A DNA stretch of 64,000 bases from an uncultured Oscillospiraceae bacterium (GCA_934565415.1 CAKTHQ010000007.1:9366-73365); one strand, 5' to 3'; counted from the stretch's first letter, positions 26,938 through 35,728 are shown. Numbers and translations: made by a program. Notes: a model not told the origin generated them from the letters alone.

Positions 26938-27867
26938 ATGAACACCAAGACGCTTATGTATATTCTCAAGCGTATCCTCCTGGCGCTGCTGACGGTGTGG
27001 GTGGTTATCACTGTAACCTTCTTCGTCATGCACGCTGTCCCCGGCGGCCCGTTCCTCAGCGAAAAGGCCGTCTCCGAAGCTACCCAGAAGGCATTGGAGG
27101 CCAAGTATGGTCTCGACAAGCCTGTCATGGAGCAGTATGTCAACTACCTGAAAGATATTGTGACCAAGTTTGACTTTGGTCCCTCCATTAAGCTCCGTGG
27201 CCGTCAGGTCGTCGATGTCATTGCCGACGGCATGAAGACCTCTATCAGGCTGGGCCTCATCGCCGCCGCCATCGCCTTGGGCACCGGCATTGTCCTGGGC
27301 TGTGTGGCCGCTCTGACCCGGAATTCCATTCTGGATAAGATCATCATGGTCATCACCACTGCCTTTGTTTCTATGCCCTCCTTCATTATGGGCACACTGC
27401 TATTGCTGATCTTCTCGGTGAAGCTGGGCCTGGTGCCCGCCAACGGCGAGAGCGCCAAGGGCCTGCTGCTGCCCATCATCACCCTGAGCCTCTATCCCAT
27501 GGCCTATATCACCCGTCTGACCCGCTCCTCCATGCTGGACGTGCTGGGCCAGGACTATATCCGCACCGCCAAGGCCAAGGGCGTAGCTCCCGTGAAGATC
27601 ATCTTCGGTCATGCCCTGAAGAACTCTCTGATCCCCGTCATCACCTACTTTGGACCCATGCTGGCCTATATTGTCACCGGTTCTCTGGTGGTGGAGCAGA
27701 TTTTCGCCGTGCCCGGCATCGGCCGTGCCTTCGTCAGTTCCATTACGGGCCGTGACTACCCCATGGTCATGGGCACCACCATTGTACTGGCCATTCTGAT
27801 CGTGGTTATGAACCTGGTCAGCGACATTCTCTACACCGTGGTAGATCCGCGGATCAAGCTGGATTAA
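26938..27867 (+). CDS. oppB: oligopeptide ABC transporter permease OppB
   Basis: A 309-residue membrane protein of the OppB/DppB family: N-terminal helix in YILKRILLALLTVWVVITVTFF, then HAVPGGPF, then five further helices. The coupling motif is DYIRTAKAKGVAPVKIIFGHALKNSLIPVI. ATG 26938 is chosen because GAAAGGAAG precedes it and the frame upstream overlaps the promoter. First gene of the opp operon. Confidence 0.93.
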   Translation: MNTKTLMYILKRILLALLTVWVVITVTFFVMHAVPGGPFLSEKAVSEATQKALEAKYGLDKPVMEQYVNYLKDIVTKFDFGPSIKLRGRQVVDVIADGMKTSIRLGLIAAAIALGTGIVLGCVAALTRNSILDKIIMVITTAFVSMPSFIMGTLLLLIFSVKLGLVPANGESAKGLLLPIITLSLYPMAYITRLTRSSMLDVLGQDYIRTAKAKGVAPVKIIFGHALKNSLIPVITYFGPMLAYIVTGSLVVEQIFAVPGIGRAFVSSITGRDYPMVMGTTIVLAILIVVMNLVSDILYTVVDPRIKLD

Positions 27868-27883
27868 GGAGGCTGCTCAATCA

Positions 27884-28948
27884 ATGGATATGAAAAAGAA
27901 CCCCTTCAGCCTCCACGTGAATGTGGATGACTTCATCCCCGCTACCGACGCGGAGAAGGAATATATGGTCCAGATGCGGCCCTCTACCACCTTCTTCAAG
28001 GATGGCATGAAGCGTCTGGTGAAAAACAAGATCGCCTTTATCAGCATGATCCTGATCATTGTCATCACCCTGGCATCCATTATTATTCCGTTCTTCTGGC
28101 CTTACAAATACGATACCATGCTGGGCGTGCGCCCCGGCAAGCCTGTAGACAGCTCCTACAACAATCTGGCACCCTTTGAGTATGGCAAAACAGAACTAAA
28201 GAAAATCGCCGCCGGTGAGAAAGTCTTCCCCCATGTGTTCGGCACCGACTCCGGCGGACGGGATTACTTTATCCGTGTGGTTTACGGCACTCGTATTTCC
28301 CTGGCCGTTGGCTTCTTCGCCAGTATCATTGTTTTGATCATCGGCATGACCATCGGCTCCATCGCGGGCTACTGCGGCGGAAAAGTGGATATCATCATCA
28401 TGCGAATTGTGGATATCATTTACTCCCTGCCGGATACCCTGATGGTCATCCTGCTGGCCACCGTCATGAAGCAGACCCTGGGAGCCGTCATTGAGGGCAC
28501 GGTCCTGGCGAAACTGGGCTCCAACATCATTTCCCTGTTCATCGTCTTTGCTCTGCTGTACTGGGTGTCCATGTCCCGGCTGATCCGGGGCCAGATCCTG
28601 TCCCTGCGGGAGCAGGAGTACGTCCTGGCTGCTCAGGCCACCGGCGCCAAGGCCGGCTGGGTCATCCGCAAGCACCTGCTGCCCAACTGCATCAGCGTGG
28701 TCATTATCTCCACCGCCCTGCAGATCCCCAGCGCTATCTTCACCGAGAGCTACCTGTCCTTCCTGGGCCTGGGTGTCAACGCCCCCATGCCTTCCCTGGG
28801 CAGCCTGGCCTCCGACGCGCTGAACGGCGTTACCTCCTACCCCTACCGACTGGTCATTCCCGCCATTGTCATTTCTCTGATCGTTCTGTCTCTGAACCTC
28901 TTCGGTGATGGCCTGCGGGATGCCTTTGACCCCAAGCTGAAGAAATAA
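27884..28948 (+). CDS. oppC: oligopeptide ABC transporter permease OppC
   Basis: A 354-residue permease with the OppC N-terminal extension (about 45 residues before the first helix). The periplasmic loop has HVFGTDSGGRDYFIRVVYGTR, a signature of OppC/DppC, and the coupling loop is EYVLAAQATGAKAGWVIRKH. AAGGAGG lies upstream. It forms the channel with OppB. Confidence 0.94.
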   Translation: MDMKKNPFSLHVNVDDFIPATDAEKEYMVQMRPSTTFFKDGMKRLVKNKIAFISMILIIVITLASIIIPFFWPYKYDTMLGVRPGKPVDSSYNNLAPFEYGKTELKKIAAGEKVFPHVFGTDSGGRDYFIRVVYGTRISLAVGFFASIIVLIIGMTIGSIAGYCGGKVDIIIMRIVDIIYSLPDTLMVILLATVMKQTLGAVIEGTVLAKLGSNIISLFIVFALLYWVSMSRLIRGQILSLREQEYVLAAQATGAKAGWVIRKHLLPNCISVVIISTALQIPSAIFTESYLSFLGLGVNAPMPSLGSLASDALNGVTSYPYRLVIPAIVISLIVLSLNLFGDGLRDAFDPKLKK

Positions 28949-28968
28949 GGAAAGGAGACAGATAAAGA

Positions 28969-29964
28969 ATGGCATTGCTAGAAGTAAACGATTTGCATAC
29001 CTCCTTCTTCACCCCTGCGGGCGAAGTGAAAGCCGTCAACGGAGTCTCCTTCAACCTGGACCGGGGCAAGGTCCTGGGCATTGTGGGAGAGTCCGGTTCC
29101 GGCAAGTCCGTCACCGCCTACTCCGTCATGCAGATCCTGGAGAAGACCGGCAAGATCGTCTCCGGCTCCATCAAGCTGGACGGCGAGGAGCTGGTAGGCT
29201 GCGGCGAAAAGAGAATGAAGACCGTCCGGGGAAACCGGGTGTCCATCATTTTCCAGGACCCCATGACCTCCCTGAACCCCACCTATACCATCGGCCACCA
29301 GCTGATGGAGGCCATCCTGCTGCATACCAACCGGAACAAGCAGCAGGCCCGTGAGCGGGCCATTGAGATGCTTCGCCTGGTCAACGTCAACGAGCCTGAG
29401 AAGCGGATGAACCAGTATCCCTTCGAGTTTTCCGGCGGTATGCGCCAGAGAGTCATGATTGCCATGGCCCTGGCCTGCGAGCCTGATATCCTGATTGCCG
29501 ACGAGCCCACCACCGCTCTGGACGTGACCATCCAGGCCCAGATCCTGGAGCTGATGCAGTCCCTCCAGAGAGAGCTGGGCATGGCCATCATTATGATCAC
29601 TCACGACCTGGGCGTTGTTGCCCAGATGTGTGACGAGGTCATCGTCATGTACGCCGGCTCCATCTGCGAGCAGGGCACTGCCGACGAGATCTTCTACAAC
29701 CCCAAGCACGAATACACCAAGGGCCTGATGCGCTCCATCCCCACGGTCGCCAACGACGGGGAGAAGCTTCAGCCCATCACCGGCACCCCCATCGACCTGC
29801 TGAATATGCCCGCCGGGTGCCCCTTCGCTCCCCGCTGTGACAACGCTATGAAGATCTGCCTGAGAGAGCCCTGCGGTCGGATGCAGATCAACGCCGATCA
29901 TCAGGCAGCCTGCTGGATGAACGTGAAAGAAGAAATGGAAAAGGAGGAAAAGACCAATGGCTGA
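28969..29964 (+). CDS. oppD: oligopeptide ABC transporter ATPase OppD
   Basis: A 331-residue ATPase. Walker A GESGSGKS is near residue 40, the signature is FSGGMRQRV and Walker B is ILIADEPTTALD. The C-terminal oligopeptide-transporter extension has PAGCPFAPRCDNAMKIC. AAAGGAG precedes ATG 28969. It overlaps oppF by 8 bases. Confidence 0.95.
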   Translation: MALLEVNDLHTSFFTPAGEVKAVNGVSFNLDRGKVLGIVGESGSGKSVTAYSVMQILEKTGKIVSGSIKLDGEELVGCGEKRMKTVRGNRVSIIFQDPMTSLNPTYTIGHQLMEAILLHTNRNKQQARERAIEMLRLVNVNEPEKRMNQYPFEFSGGMRQRVMIAMALACEPDILIADEPTTALDVTIQAQILELMQSLQRELGMAIIMITHDLGVVAQMCDEVIVMYAGSICEQGTADEIFYNPKHEYTKGLMRSIPTVANDGEKLQPITGTPIDLLNMPAGCPFAPRCDNAMKICLREPCGRMQINADHQAACWMNVKEEMEKEEKTNG

Positions 29965-30931
29965 TACGCTGGTTGAAGTCAAGCACCTGAAGGAGTACTT
30001 CGATATTTCCACCGGTGCCTTTTCCACCAAGCCTCTGAAGGCTGTGGACGATGTGTCCTTCTCCATCCACCGGGGAGAGACCCTGGGCCTGGTAGGTGAG
30101 TCCGGCTGCGGCAAAACCACCGTTGGCCGTACGCTCCTGCACCTGTATAAGCCCACCTCCGGCGAAATCTTCTTCGACGGCAAAAAGATCGAAACCAAGA
30201 AGGACATTCTGGACTACCGGAAAAAGTCCGCCATGGTTTTCCAGGATCCCTATTCCTCCCTGAATCCCCGTATGACCGTCTCCGATATCATTGCCGAGCC
30301 TCTGGACGTACACAAGATGTACGCCACCAAGAAGGAGCGGGAGGAGCGGGTGCTGGAGCTGATGGCCAAGGTGGGCCTGAACTCCGAGCACGCCAACCGC
30401 TACGCCCACGAGTTCTCCGGCGGCCAGCGGCAGCGTATCGGCATTGCCCGGGCTATGGCCATGAACCCCCAGTTTGTGGTCTGCGACGAGCCTGTGTCCG
30501 CCCTGGATGTGTCCATCCAGGCCCAGGTCATCAATATGTTTGACGAGCTCCAGGACCAGATGGGCCTGACCTATCTGTTCATCGCCCACGATCTTCTGGT
30601 GGTCCGTCATATTTCCGACAGAATCGCCGTTATGTATCTTGGTAAAATGGTAGAGCTGGCGGACGCGAAGGAAATTTACGACCACCCCCTGCATCCCTAC
30701 ACCAAGTGCCTCATGTCTGCCGTTCCTCTGCCGGACCCCAAGGCCGCCAGAGAGAATAAGCGCATCGTCCTTACCGGCGACATCCCCAGCCCCCTGAATG
30801 CCCCCTCCGGCTGCCCCTTCCGCACCCGCTGCCCCTACGCGAAAGAAGAGTGCGCCGCCTCCATGCCGGAATTCAAGGAGGTCCAGTCCGGGCACTTTGT
30901 GGCCTGCCACCGGCTGAACGAAATCGGCTAA
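29957..30931 (+). CDS. oppF: oligopeptide ABC transporter ATPase OppF
   Basis: A 324-residue ATPase. Walker A GESGCGKTT is near residue 48, the signature is FSGGQRQRIGIARA and Walker B is VVCDEPVSALD. The C-terminal extension includes PSGCPFRTRCPYAKEEC. It forms the ATPase heterodimer with OppD. AAGGAGG lies inside the oppD 3' end, showing coupled translation. Confidence 0.95.
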   Translation: MADTLVEVKHLKEYFDISTGAFSTKPLKAVDDVSFSIHRGETLGLVGESGCGKTTVGRTLLHLYKPTSGEIFFDGKKIETKKDILDYRKKSAMVFQDPYSSLNPRMTVSDIIAEPLDVHKMYATKKEREERVLELMAKVGLNSEHANRYAHEFSGGQRQRIGIARAMAMNPQFVVCDEPVSALDVSIQAQVINMFDELQDQMGLTYLFIAHDLLVVRHISDRIAVMYLGKMVELADAKEIYDHPLHPYTKCLMSAVPLPDPKAARENKRIVLTGDIPSPLNAPSGCPFRTRCPYAKEECAASMPEFKEVQSGHFVACHRLNEIG

Positions 30932-30936
30932 AAAAA

Positions 30937-30956
30937 CCTTCCCCTGGGGGAAGGTC
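30937..30956 (+). terminator. hairpin between oppF and oppA
   Basis: accttccc and gggaaggt form an 8-bp stem with a small loop and no T-run. It may slow transcription or mark an mRNA processing point that sets the level of the binding protein. Confidence 0.4.
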
Positions 30957-31035
30957 AGGGGACAATCTTCCTTTGAATTCAGATCCCAACCGGGATTTGA
31001 AGATAAAAATCACTATTGAGAAAGGAAAATGAAAA

Positions 31036-32850
31036 ATGAAAAAACGCATTGCTCTGCTCCTGGCTGCCGTCATGGTTCTGGGCATGGCTGCTTGCGGTTC
31101 CAAGACGGAAACCCCTGCTACCACTGCCGCTGCCACCGAAGCCCCTGCCGACACCGGCAAGGTTGACACCAGCAACATGACTCCTGAAGAGAAGGCTGCT
31201 GCTGAGGCTGAGATCCGCTACGCCATCTCCCTGCTGTACGATCGTAACTACATCGTCGAGAAGATCACCCAGGCCGGTCAGGTCCCCGCTTCCTCCTTCG
31301 TGGCCATGGGCATGACCGACGCTGACGGCTCCGAGTTCTACAAGAACGCCGGCCACAACGACGGTTTCGACGGCTACTGGAATGTGGCTGAGGATGCCCA
31401 CGAGGACAACTACTCCCAGGCCATCGAGATCCTGAGAAAGTACTACGACTACGACGAGACCACCTACCAGTTCACCAACTTCCCCACCCTGACCTACCTG
31501 TACAATACCTCCGATGCCCACAAGGCCATCGGTGAGTACCTGGCTGCTACTCTGGCTTCCGTGGGCATCACCATGAACCTGGAGAACCAGGAGTGGAACA
31601 CCTTCCTGAACACCCGGAAGAACGGCGACTACTCCGTGGCCCGTAACGGCTGGGTGGCCGACTACAACGACCCCATCTGCTTCCTGGATATGTGGATTTC
31701 CTCGTCCGGCAACAACGATGTCCAGTTCGGCAAGGGCGACCACGCCGCTGTCAAGGCCTACAGCCTGGACCTGACCCCCTACGGCCTGGATACCAAGGTT
31801 GAAAACGGCACCTGGGCTGAGACCTACGATGTGCTGATCTCCGCCATCAAGTCCTGCACCGACAAGGACAACCGCTACGCCATGATGCACATTGCCGAGG
31901 ATATGCTGATGGATACCGGCTGCATCGTGCCTCTGTACTACTACACCGACATCTATATGCTGGATGATACCGTTCACGGCTTCTTCAGCAACCCCCTGGG
32001 CTACAAGTACTTCTACAAGTGCGACGTGGACGGGAAGACCGACTCCATCAATGTCTGCATCGCCTCCGAGCCTGATGTTCTCGATCCCGCTCTGAACTCC
32101 GCTGTGGACGGCGCTACCCTGGACAGCCACCTGTTCGCGGGCCTTGCTAAGTGGGACACCGATGCTGACGGCAAGCTGGAGATCGTTGCCGACTGCGCCG
32201 AGTCTCTGCCCGAGGGCGTTGTCAACGAGGACGGCACTGTGACCTACACCTACACCCTGCGTGACGGCCTGAAGTGGTCTGACGGCCAGGATCTGAAGGC
32301 TTCCGATTTCGTCTTTGCCTGGAAGCGGGCCGCTTCTGAGGAGCTGGGCGCTGACTACGGCTACATGTTCGAGAACGTGAAGGGCTATCCCAACGATCTG
32401 GCTGTGGAGGCTACCGACGACAAGACCATTGTTGTCACCCTGAACAACGCCGTTGCCTACTGGGATGAGCTGCTGGCCTTCCCCGCCTACTTCCCTGTCC
32501 GTGAGGACGTGGTTGCCAACGAGGGCTGGTGCACCGATGCTTCCACCTTTGTCTCCAACGGCGCTTACAAGATGACCGGCTGGGATCACAACTCCGTCAT
32601 CACCCTGACCAAGAACGACAACTACTGGGATGCCGAGAACGTCACCATGAAGGAGATCAAGTTCTACCTGTCTGATGACACCAACAACATGCTCACCAAC
32701 TTCAAGAACGGTGACTGGCTGCTCATCGACGATGTGCCCACCAACGAGATCGCTACCCTGAAGACCGAGTACCCCACCGAGTTCGTGGTGGCCGGCCAGA
32801 TCGGTACCTACTACGTCTGCTGGAACATCAACGAGAACCTGCTGCCGTAA
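31036..32850 (+). CDS. oppA: oligopeptide-binding lipoprotein OppA, circularly permuted
   Basis: A 604-residue family 5 binding protein with signal peptide and lipobox (Cys at residue 20). The domain order is reversed. After a linker, residues about 49-330 hold what is normally the C-terminal half (IRYAISLLYDRNYIVEKITQ, YNTSDAHKAIGEYLAATL, MPHIAEDML-like segment, VPLYYYTDIYML). Residues about 335-604 hold what is normally the N-terminal half (INVCIASEPDVLDPALNSA, YTLRDGLKWSDGQDLKASDF, FVSNGAYKMTGWDHNSVI), ending in YYVCWNINENLLP. In standard OppA that last strand leads into the helix that here begins the mature protein. The frame is intact and nothing is missing. It follows oppF and should serve OppBCDF. 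Confidence 0.9.
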   Translation: MKKRIALLLAAVMVLGMAACGSKTETPATTAAATEAPADTGKVDTSNMTPEEKAAAEAEIRYAISLLYDRNYIVEKITQAGQVPASSFVAMGMTDADGSEFYKNAGHNDGFDGYWNVAEDAHEDNYSQAIEILRKYYDYDETTYQFTNFPTLTYLYNTSDAHKAIGEYLAATLASVGITMNLENQEWNTFLNTRKNGDYSVARNGWVADYNDPICFLDMWISSSGNNDVQFGKGDHAAVKAYSLDLTPYGLDTKVENGTWAETYDVLISAIKSCTDKDNRYAMMHIAEDMLMDTGCIVPLYYYTDIYMLDDTVHGFFSNPLGYKYFYKCDVDGKTDSINVCIASEPDVLDPALNSAVDGATLDSHLFAGLAKWDTDADGKLEIVADCAESLPEGVVNEDGTVTYTYTLRDGLKWSDGQDLKASDFVFAWKRAASEELGADYGYMFENVKGYPNDLAVEATDDKTIVVTLNNAVAYWDELLAFPAYFPVREDVVANEGWCTDASTFVSNGAYKMTGWDHNSVITLTKNDNYWDAENVTMKEIKFYLSDDTNNMLTNFKNGDWLLIDDVPTNEIATLKTEYPTEFVVAGQIGTYYVCWNINENLLP

Positions 32851-32881
32851 GGCACTGCGGGTGACCGCATAGAAATTCCTG

Positions 32882-32911
32882 CCTCCCCGGAAAATTCCGG
32901 GGAGGTTTTTT
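32882..32911 (+). terminator. intrinsic terminator of the opp operon
   Basis: An 11-bp perfect stem (cctccccggaa / ttccggggagg) is followed by six T. Confidence 0.92.
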
Positions 32912-32912
32912 G

Positions 32913-32942
32913 TTGACAAATAAGGAACGTATGTTCTATAAT
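32913..32942 (+). promoter_or_regulatory. sigma-A promoter of the Y-family polymerase gene
   Basis: TTGACA (32913-32918) and TATAAT (32937-32942) are separated by 18 bases. The spacer contains a LexA box. Confidence 0.85.
32925..32936 (+). promoter_or_regulatory. LexA (SOS) box
   Basis: GAACGTATGTTC fits the Gram-positive LexA/DinR core GAAC-N4-GTTC and abuts the -10 hexamer. LexA bound here would block RNA polymerase, so the gene should be induced by DNA damage. Confidence 0.85.
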
Positions 32943-32963
32943 AAACAAAAAGGAGGCGCAGCC

Positions 32964-34460
32964 ATGGAAAAGCAATATATTGCCATCGACTTAAAATCCT
33001 TCTACGCCTCCGTGGAGTGCGTGGAGCGAGGCCTGGACCCTATGACCACCAACCTGGTGGTGGCCGACGAGAGCCGGACGGAAAAGACCATCTGCCTGGC
33101 GGTGTCTCCATCCTTAAAAGCACACGGCATCCCCGGCCGGGCCCGGCTGTTTGAAGTGATCCAGCGGGTAGGGGAGGTAAATGCCCTGCGCAGAGAGAGG
33201 GCCCCTGGCCGGTGCTTTTCCGGAAAAAGCCAGGACAGCATCGAGTTGAAGCGTCATCCGGAAAAGGAGCTGAGCTACATTGTCGCTCCCCCCAGAATGA
33301 GCCTTTATATGGAGTACAGCGCATATATCTACGGAATCTATCTCAACTATGTAGCTCCGGAGGACATCCAGGTGTACTCCATCGACGAGGTGTTTATTGA
33401 TGCCGCGGCTTACCTGAAGCTCTACAAAACGGATGCCAAAACCTTTGCCAAAACGCTGATTCTGAAGATCCTGGAGGAAACCGGCATTACGGCTACGGCA
33501 GGGGTTGGCACCAACCTGTACCTGTGCAAGGTTGCCATGGACATTGAAGCCAAGCACGTTGCGCCGGATCAGAACGGGGTGCGCATTGCCTGCCTGGATG
33601 AAAGGAGCTACCGGGAAAAGCTATGGGACCACAAGCCTATTACGGACTTCTGGCGGGTGGGGCCGGGGATTGCCAGAAGGCTTGCCCACAGGGGGATCAA
33701 TACCATGGGGGATATTGCTCTGGTATCTCTGCAGGAGGGGTCCTTCGGGAGAAAGAGCCTGTACGATCTTTTTGGGGTCAATGCGGAGCTGCTGATTGAC
33801 CACGCCTGGGGTTACGAGCCCTGCACCATCGGGGACATCAAGGCCTATAAGCCCCAATCCCGGTCCGTAAGCTCCGGCCAGGTGCTGTCCTGCCCCTACG
33901 CTTACGACAAGGCCAGGTTGGTGGTCAGGGAAATGGCGGACCAGCTGGCCATGGATCTGGTGGCAAAAAAGCAGGTAACCCAAAAGCTGACCCTGACCTT
34001 GGGCTACGATCGGGAAAGCCTGGCAGACCCTGCAGTCCGCTATCAGGGGCCGACCACGACGGACCGCTACGGCCGCCGGGTCCCCAAAAGTGCCCACGGC
34101 ACCATCGATCTGCCGGAAAAAAGTGCCTCCCAAAGGCTCATCTGCCAGGCTTACCTGGAGCTTTACGACCGAATTGCCGATAAGCGCCTGCTGCAGCGCC
34201 GCCTGACCTTGGGAGCGGACCTGTATACGCGGCAGGAGGCGCAGGAAGAAAAAGGGGCCATGAACCAGATGAGCCTTTTTGATGACCCCAATCAGACAAA
34301 GGCCCGGGAGGAAAACCTGGCCCGGGAACAGGCCAGAATTGAGGCCATGCTGAAAATCAAGGAGCGTTTCGGCAAAAACGCCATCTTCCGGGGCATGAAT
34401 CTGCAGGAAGGGGCCACGGCCAGAGAGCGCAATGGCCAGATCGGCGGGCACAAAGCGTAA
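32964..34460 (+). CDS. Y-family DNA polymerase (UvrX/UmuC-like), SOS-regulated
   Basis: A 498-residue translesion polymerase. Catalytic acidic residues lie in IAIDLKSFYASVECVERG (about 6-23) and YSIDEVFIDA (about 138-147). TATAGVGTNLYLCKVAMDIEAK and a helix-hairpin-helix region (VGPGIARRLAHRGINTMGDI) follow, then the little-finger part. The insert with a variable basic region and the length of about 500 match the UvrX/YqjW group in Firmicutes mobile and chromosomal loci. ATG 32964 follows AAAAAGGAGG. The promoter carries a LexA box. Confidence 0.9.
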   Translation: MEKQYIAIDLKSFYASVECVERGLDPMTTNLVVADESRTEKTICLAVSPSLKAHGIPGRARLFEVIQRVGEVNALRRERAPGRCFSGKSQDSIELKRHPEKELSYIVAPPRMSLYMEYSAYIYGIYLNYVAPEDIQVYSIDEVFIDAAAYLKLYKTDAKTFAKTLILKILEETGITATAGVGTNLYLCKVAMDIEAKHVAPDQNGVRIACLDERSYREKLWDHKPITDFWRVGPGIARRLAHRGINTMGDIALVSLQEGSFGRKSLYDLFGVNAELLIDHAWGYEPCTIGDIKAYKPQSRSVSSGQVLSCPYAYDKARLVVREMADQLAMDLVAKKQVTQKLTLTLGYDRESLADPAVRYQGPTTTDRYGRRVPKSAHGTIDLPEKSASQRLICQAYLELYDRIADKRLLQRRLTLGADLYTRQEAQEEKGAMNQMSLFDDPNQTKAREENLAREQARIEAMLKIKERFGKNAIFRGMNLQEGATARERNGQIGGHKA

Positions 34461-34487
34461 GACTGCCGGTACAGGCGGCAAGTGAAG

Positions 34488-34542
34488 AATTCCACAGGAT
34501 TCTTCACAGCCTGTCCACAAGCGGTTGAAAAGCTGTGGAGAA
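34488..34542. other. cluster of DnaA-box-like sequences upstream of rpmH
   Basis: Within 55 bases there are four sequences close to the DnaA box TTATCCACA: aattccaca, ttcttcaca, ctgtccaca, and ttctccaca on the other strand (34534-34542, one mismatch). In many Firmicutes the dnaA-rpmH gap holds oriC. dnaA is not beside rpmH here, so this may be an origin, a remnant, or chance. Confidence 0.45.
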
Positions 34543-34573
34543 AAATCGCTTCCGAAAAAATGCGAAATAACAG

Positions 34574-34602
34574 TTGACCAATTGGGGAATTTAGGGTATA
34601 AT
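34574..34602 (+). promoter_or_regulatory. strong sigma-A promoter of rpmH
   Basis: TTGACC and TATAAT are 17 bases apart, with a leader of about 90 bases before rpmH. Confidence 0.88.
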
Positions 34603-34701
34603 GAGCAGGCATGACCGTGAAAGTCTGCCCAAAAAGCGTTGCTGCGGCCCTTTGTGGGGCTGTCGAGCATATGATATTTGAGTACAGGAGGTGTATCCCG
34701 A

Positions 34702-34836
34702 ATGAAGCGTACCTACCAGCCCAGCAACCGTCACCGTTCCAAGGTTCACGGTTTCCGCCAGAGAATGGCTACCGCCAATGGCCGTAAGGTCCTGGCCCGC
34801 CGCCGTGCAAGAGGCCGCAAGGTTCTGTCCGCCTGA
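34702..34836 (+). CDS. rpmH: 50S ribosomal protein L34
   Basis: A 44-residue, very basic protein starting [19 protein letters not shown] and containing [18 protein letters not shown], which is unmistakable L34. AGGAGG lies at 34685-34690, 11 bases before ATG. It opens the conserved rpmH-rnpA-yidD-yidC-jag cluster, but a 318-base gap with a terminator-like hairpin separates it from rnpA. Confidence 0.98.
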   Translation: MKRTYQPSNRHRSKVHGFRQRMATANGRKVLARRRARGRKVLSA

Positions 34837-34888
34837 TGAGCTTCCTTGTGCGGAACAGGAAATAAGCTCGCTCGCGAAACGGGAGCTA

Positions 34889-34927
34889 CAGCGGGGTGAA
34901 TGGATTATTCGCCCCGCTCCCTTTTTT
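34889..34927 (+). terminator. terminator/attenuator between rpmH and rnpA
   Basis: A 12-bp stem (agcggggtgaat / attcgccccgct, one G.T pair) with a 4-base loop is followed by CCC and six T. It would cut most rpmH transcripts before rnpA and so favour L34 over RnpA. Confidence 0.75.
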
Positions 34928-35154
34928 ATGTGCGCATTTAAAAACGGCCCTTTCACGCTTTGGACCGGATTTTTCGCCCTGGTACTGCACATCGAAAGGT
35001 CCGAAATACACAAAGTATTCCGAACCTTCCGATGCTTGTCCCAGAACAAAATCTCTCGGCCCAAAACGCAAAAAACCGTTTTCAAAAGCGCTTGATGTGC
35101 GCATTTTTGTATACATCGAAAAGCCTCCCAAATGTTCAATTAGGAGAATCCACC
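34928..35154 (+). other. structured spacer before rnpA with internal repeats
   Basis: This stretch has a 12-base direct repeat (atgtgcgcattt at 34928 and 35095), each copy followed by an acatcgaaa segment, and an inverted repeat at 34995-35028 (aaaggtccgaaata / tattccgaacctt). No ORF with a ribosome site is visible. It may be a structured 5' leader of rnpA. Confidence 0.45.
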
Positions 35155-35502
35155 ATGAAGTTTTCCGGAAGTCTCAAATTCAATCATATCTTCCAGCGGC
35201 TCTACCACAGCCGGGGTGTTTCTGATGGGTACCTTTGCCTGTATGCCCGGAAAAACCGGACGGACAAAAACCGGATCGGCTTTACCGTCAGCAAAAAACT
35301 GGGCCACGCGGTGGTCCGGAACCGGACCCGGCGGCGCCTGCGGGAAGTATACCGGCTGAACGAAGAGAAGTTTCTGCCGGGGTACGACATTGTGGTGGTG
35401 GCCCGGTCCAAGGCTGTGGATACAACCTTTCCGCAGCTGACCCACAGCTTTTTAAAGCTTGCAGGGAAGGCCGGGATCCTGGAGGAGACAATTGACGCAT
35501 GA
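35155..35502 (+). CDS. rnpA: ribonuclease P protein component
   Basis: A 115-residue basic protein with NRIGFTVSKKLGHAVVRNRTRRRLRE, the RNase P signature, and a preceding phenylalanine-rich strand. It binds RNase P RNA to mature tRNA 5' ends. TAGGAG lies upstream of ATG 35155. It overlaps yidD by 4 bases (ATGA). Confidence 0.97.
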   Translation: MKFSGSLKFNHIFQRLYHSRGVSDGYLCLYARKNRTDKNRIGFTVSKKLGHAVVRNRTRRRLREVYRLNEEKFLPGYDIVVVARSKAVDTTFPQLTHSFLKLAGKAGILEETIDA

Positions 35503-35711
35503 AGCGGGTTTTACTGGCGCTGATTTCCTTTTATCAGTCGAGCATATCTCCTTGGTTCCCTGCCAGGTGCCGGTTTCGCCCCACCTGCTCCGCCTATGCC
35601 TACGAGGCCATTTCCAAGTACGGCCCCTGGAAGGGCGGCTACCTCGCCATCCGGCGGCTGCTGCGCTGCCATCCATTTTCCCACCGGGATATCTATGATC
35701 CCGTGCCTTAA
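35499..35711 (+). CDS. yidD: membrane protein insertion efficiency factor YidD
   Basis: A 70-residue protein with the conserved FYQSSISPWFPARCRFRPTC and RCHPF segments. YidD is a small membrane-associated helper of YidC. It lies between rnpA and yidC in the usual order. The length is typical. Confidence 0.95.
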   Translation: MKRVLLALISFYQSSISPWFPARCRFRPTCSAYAYEAISKYGPWKGGYLAIRRLLRCHPFSHRDIYDPVP

Positions 35712-35728
35712 CACAAGGAGGAAAACCA

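Noticed and set aside
30979-32919. A 646-codon open frame on the minus strand opposite oppA
   Set aside because: It is an antisense shadow of the oppA codons, Gly/Val/Gln-rich and without known domains.
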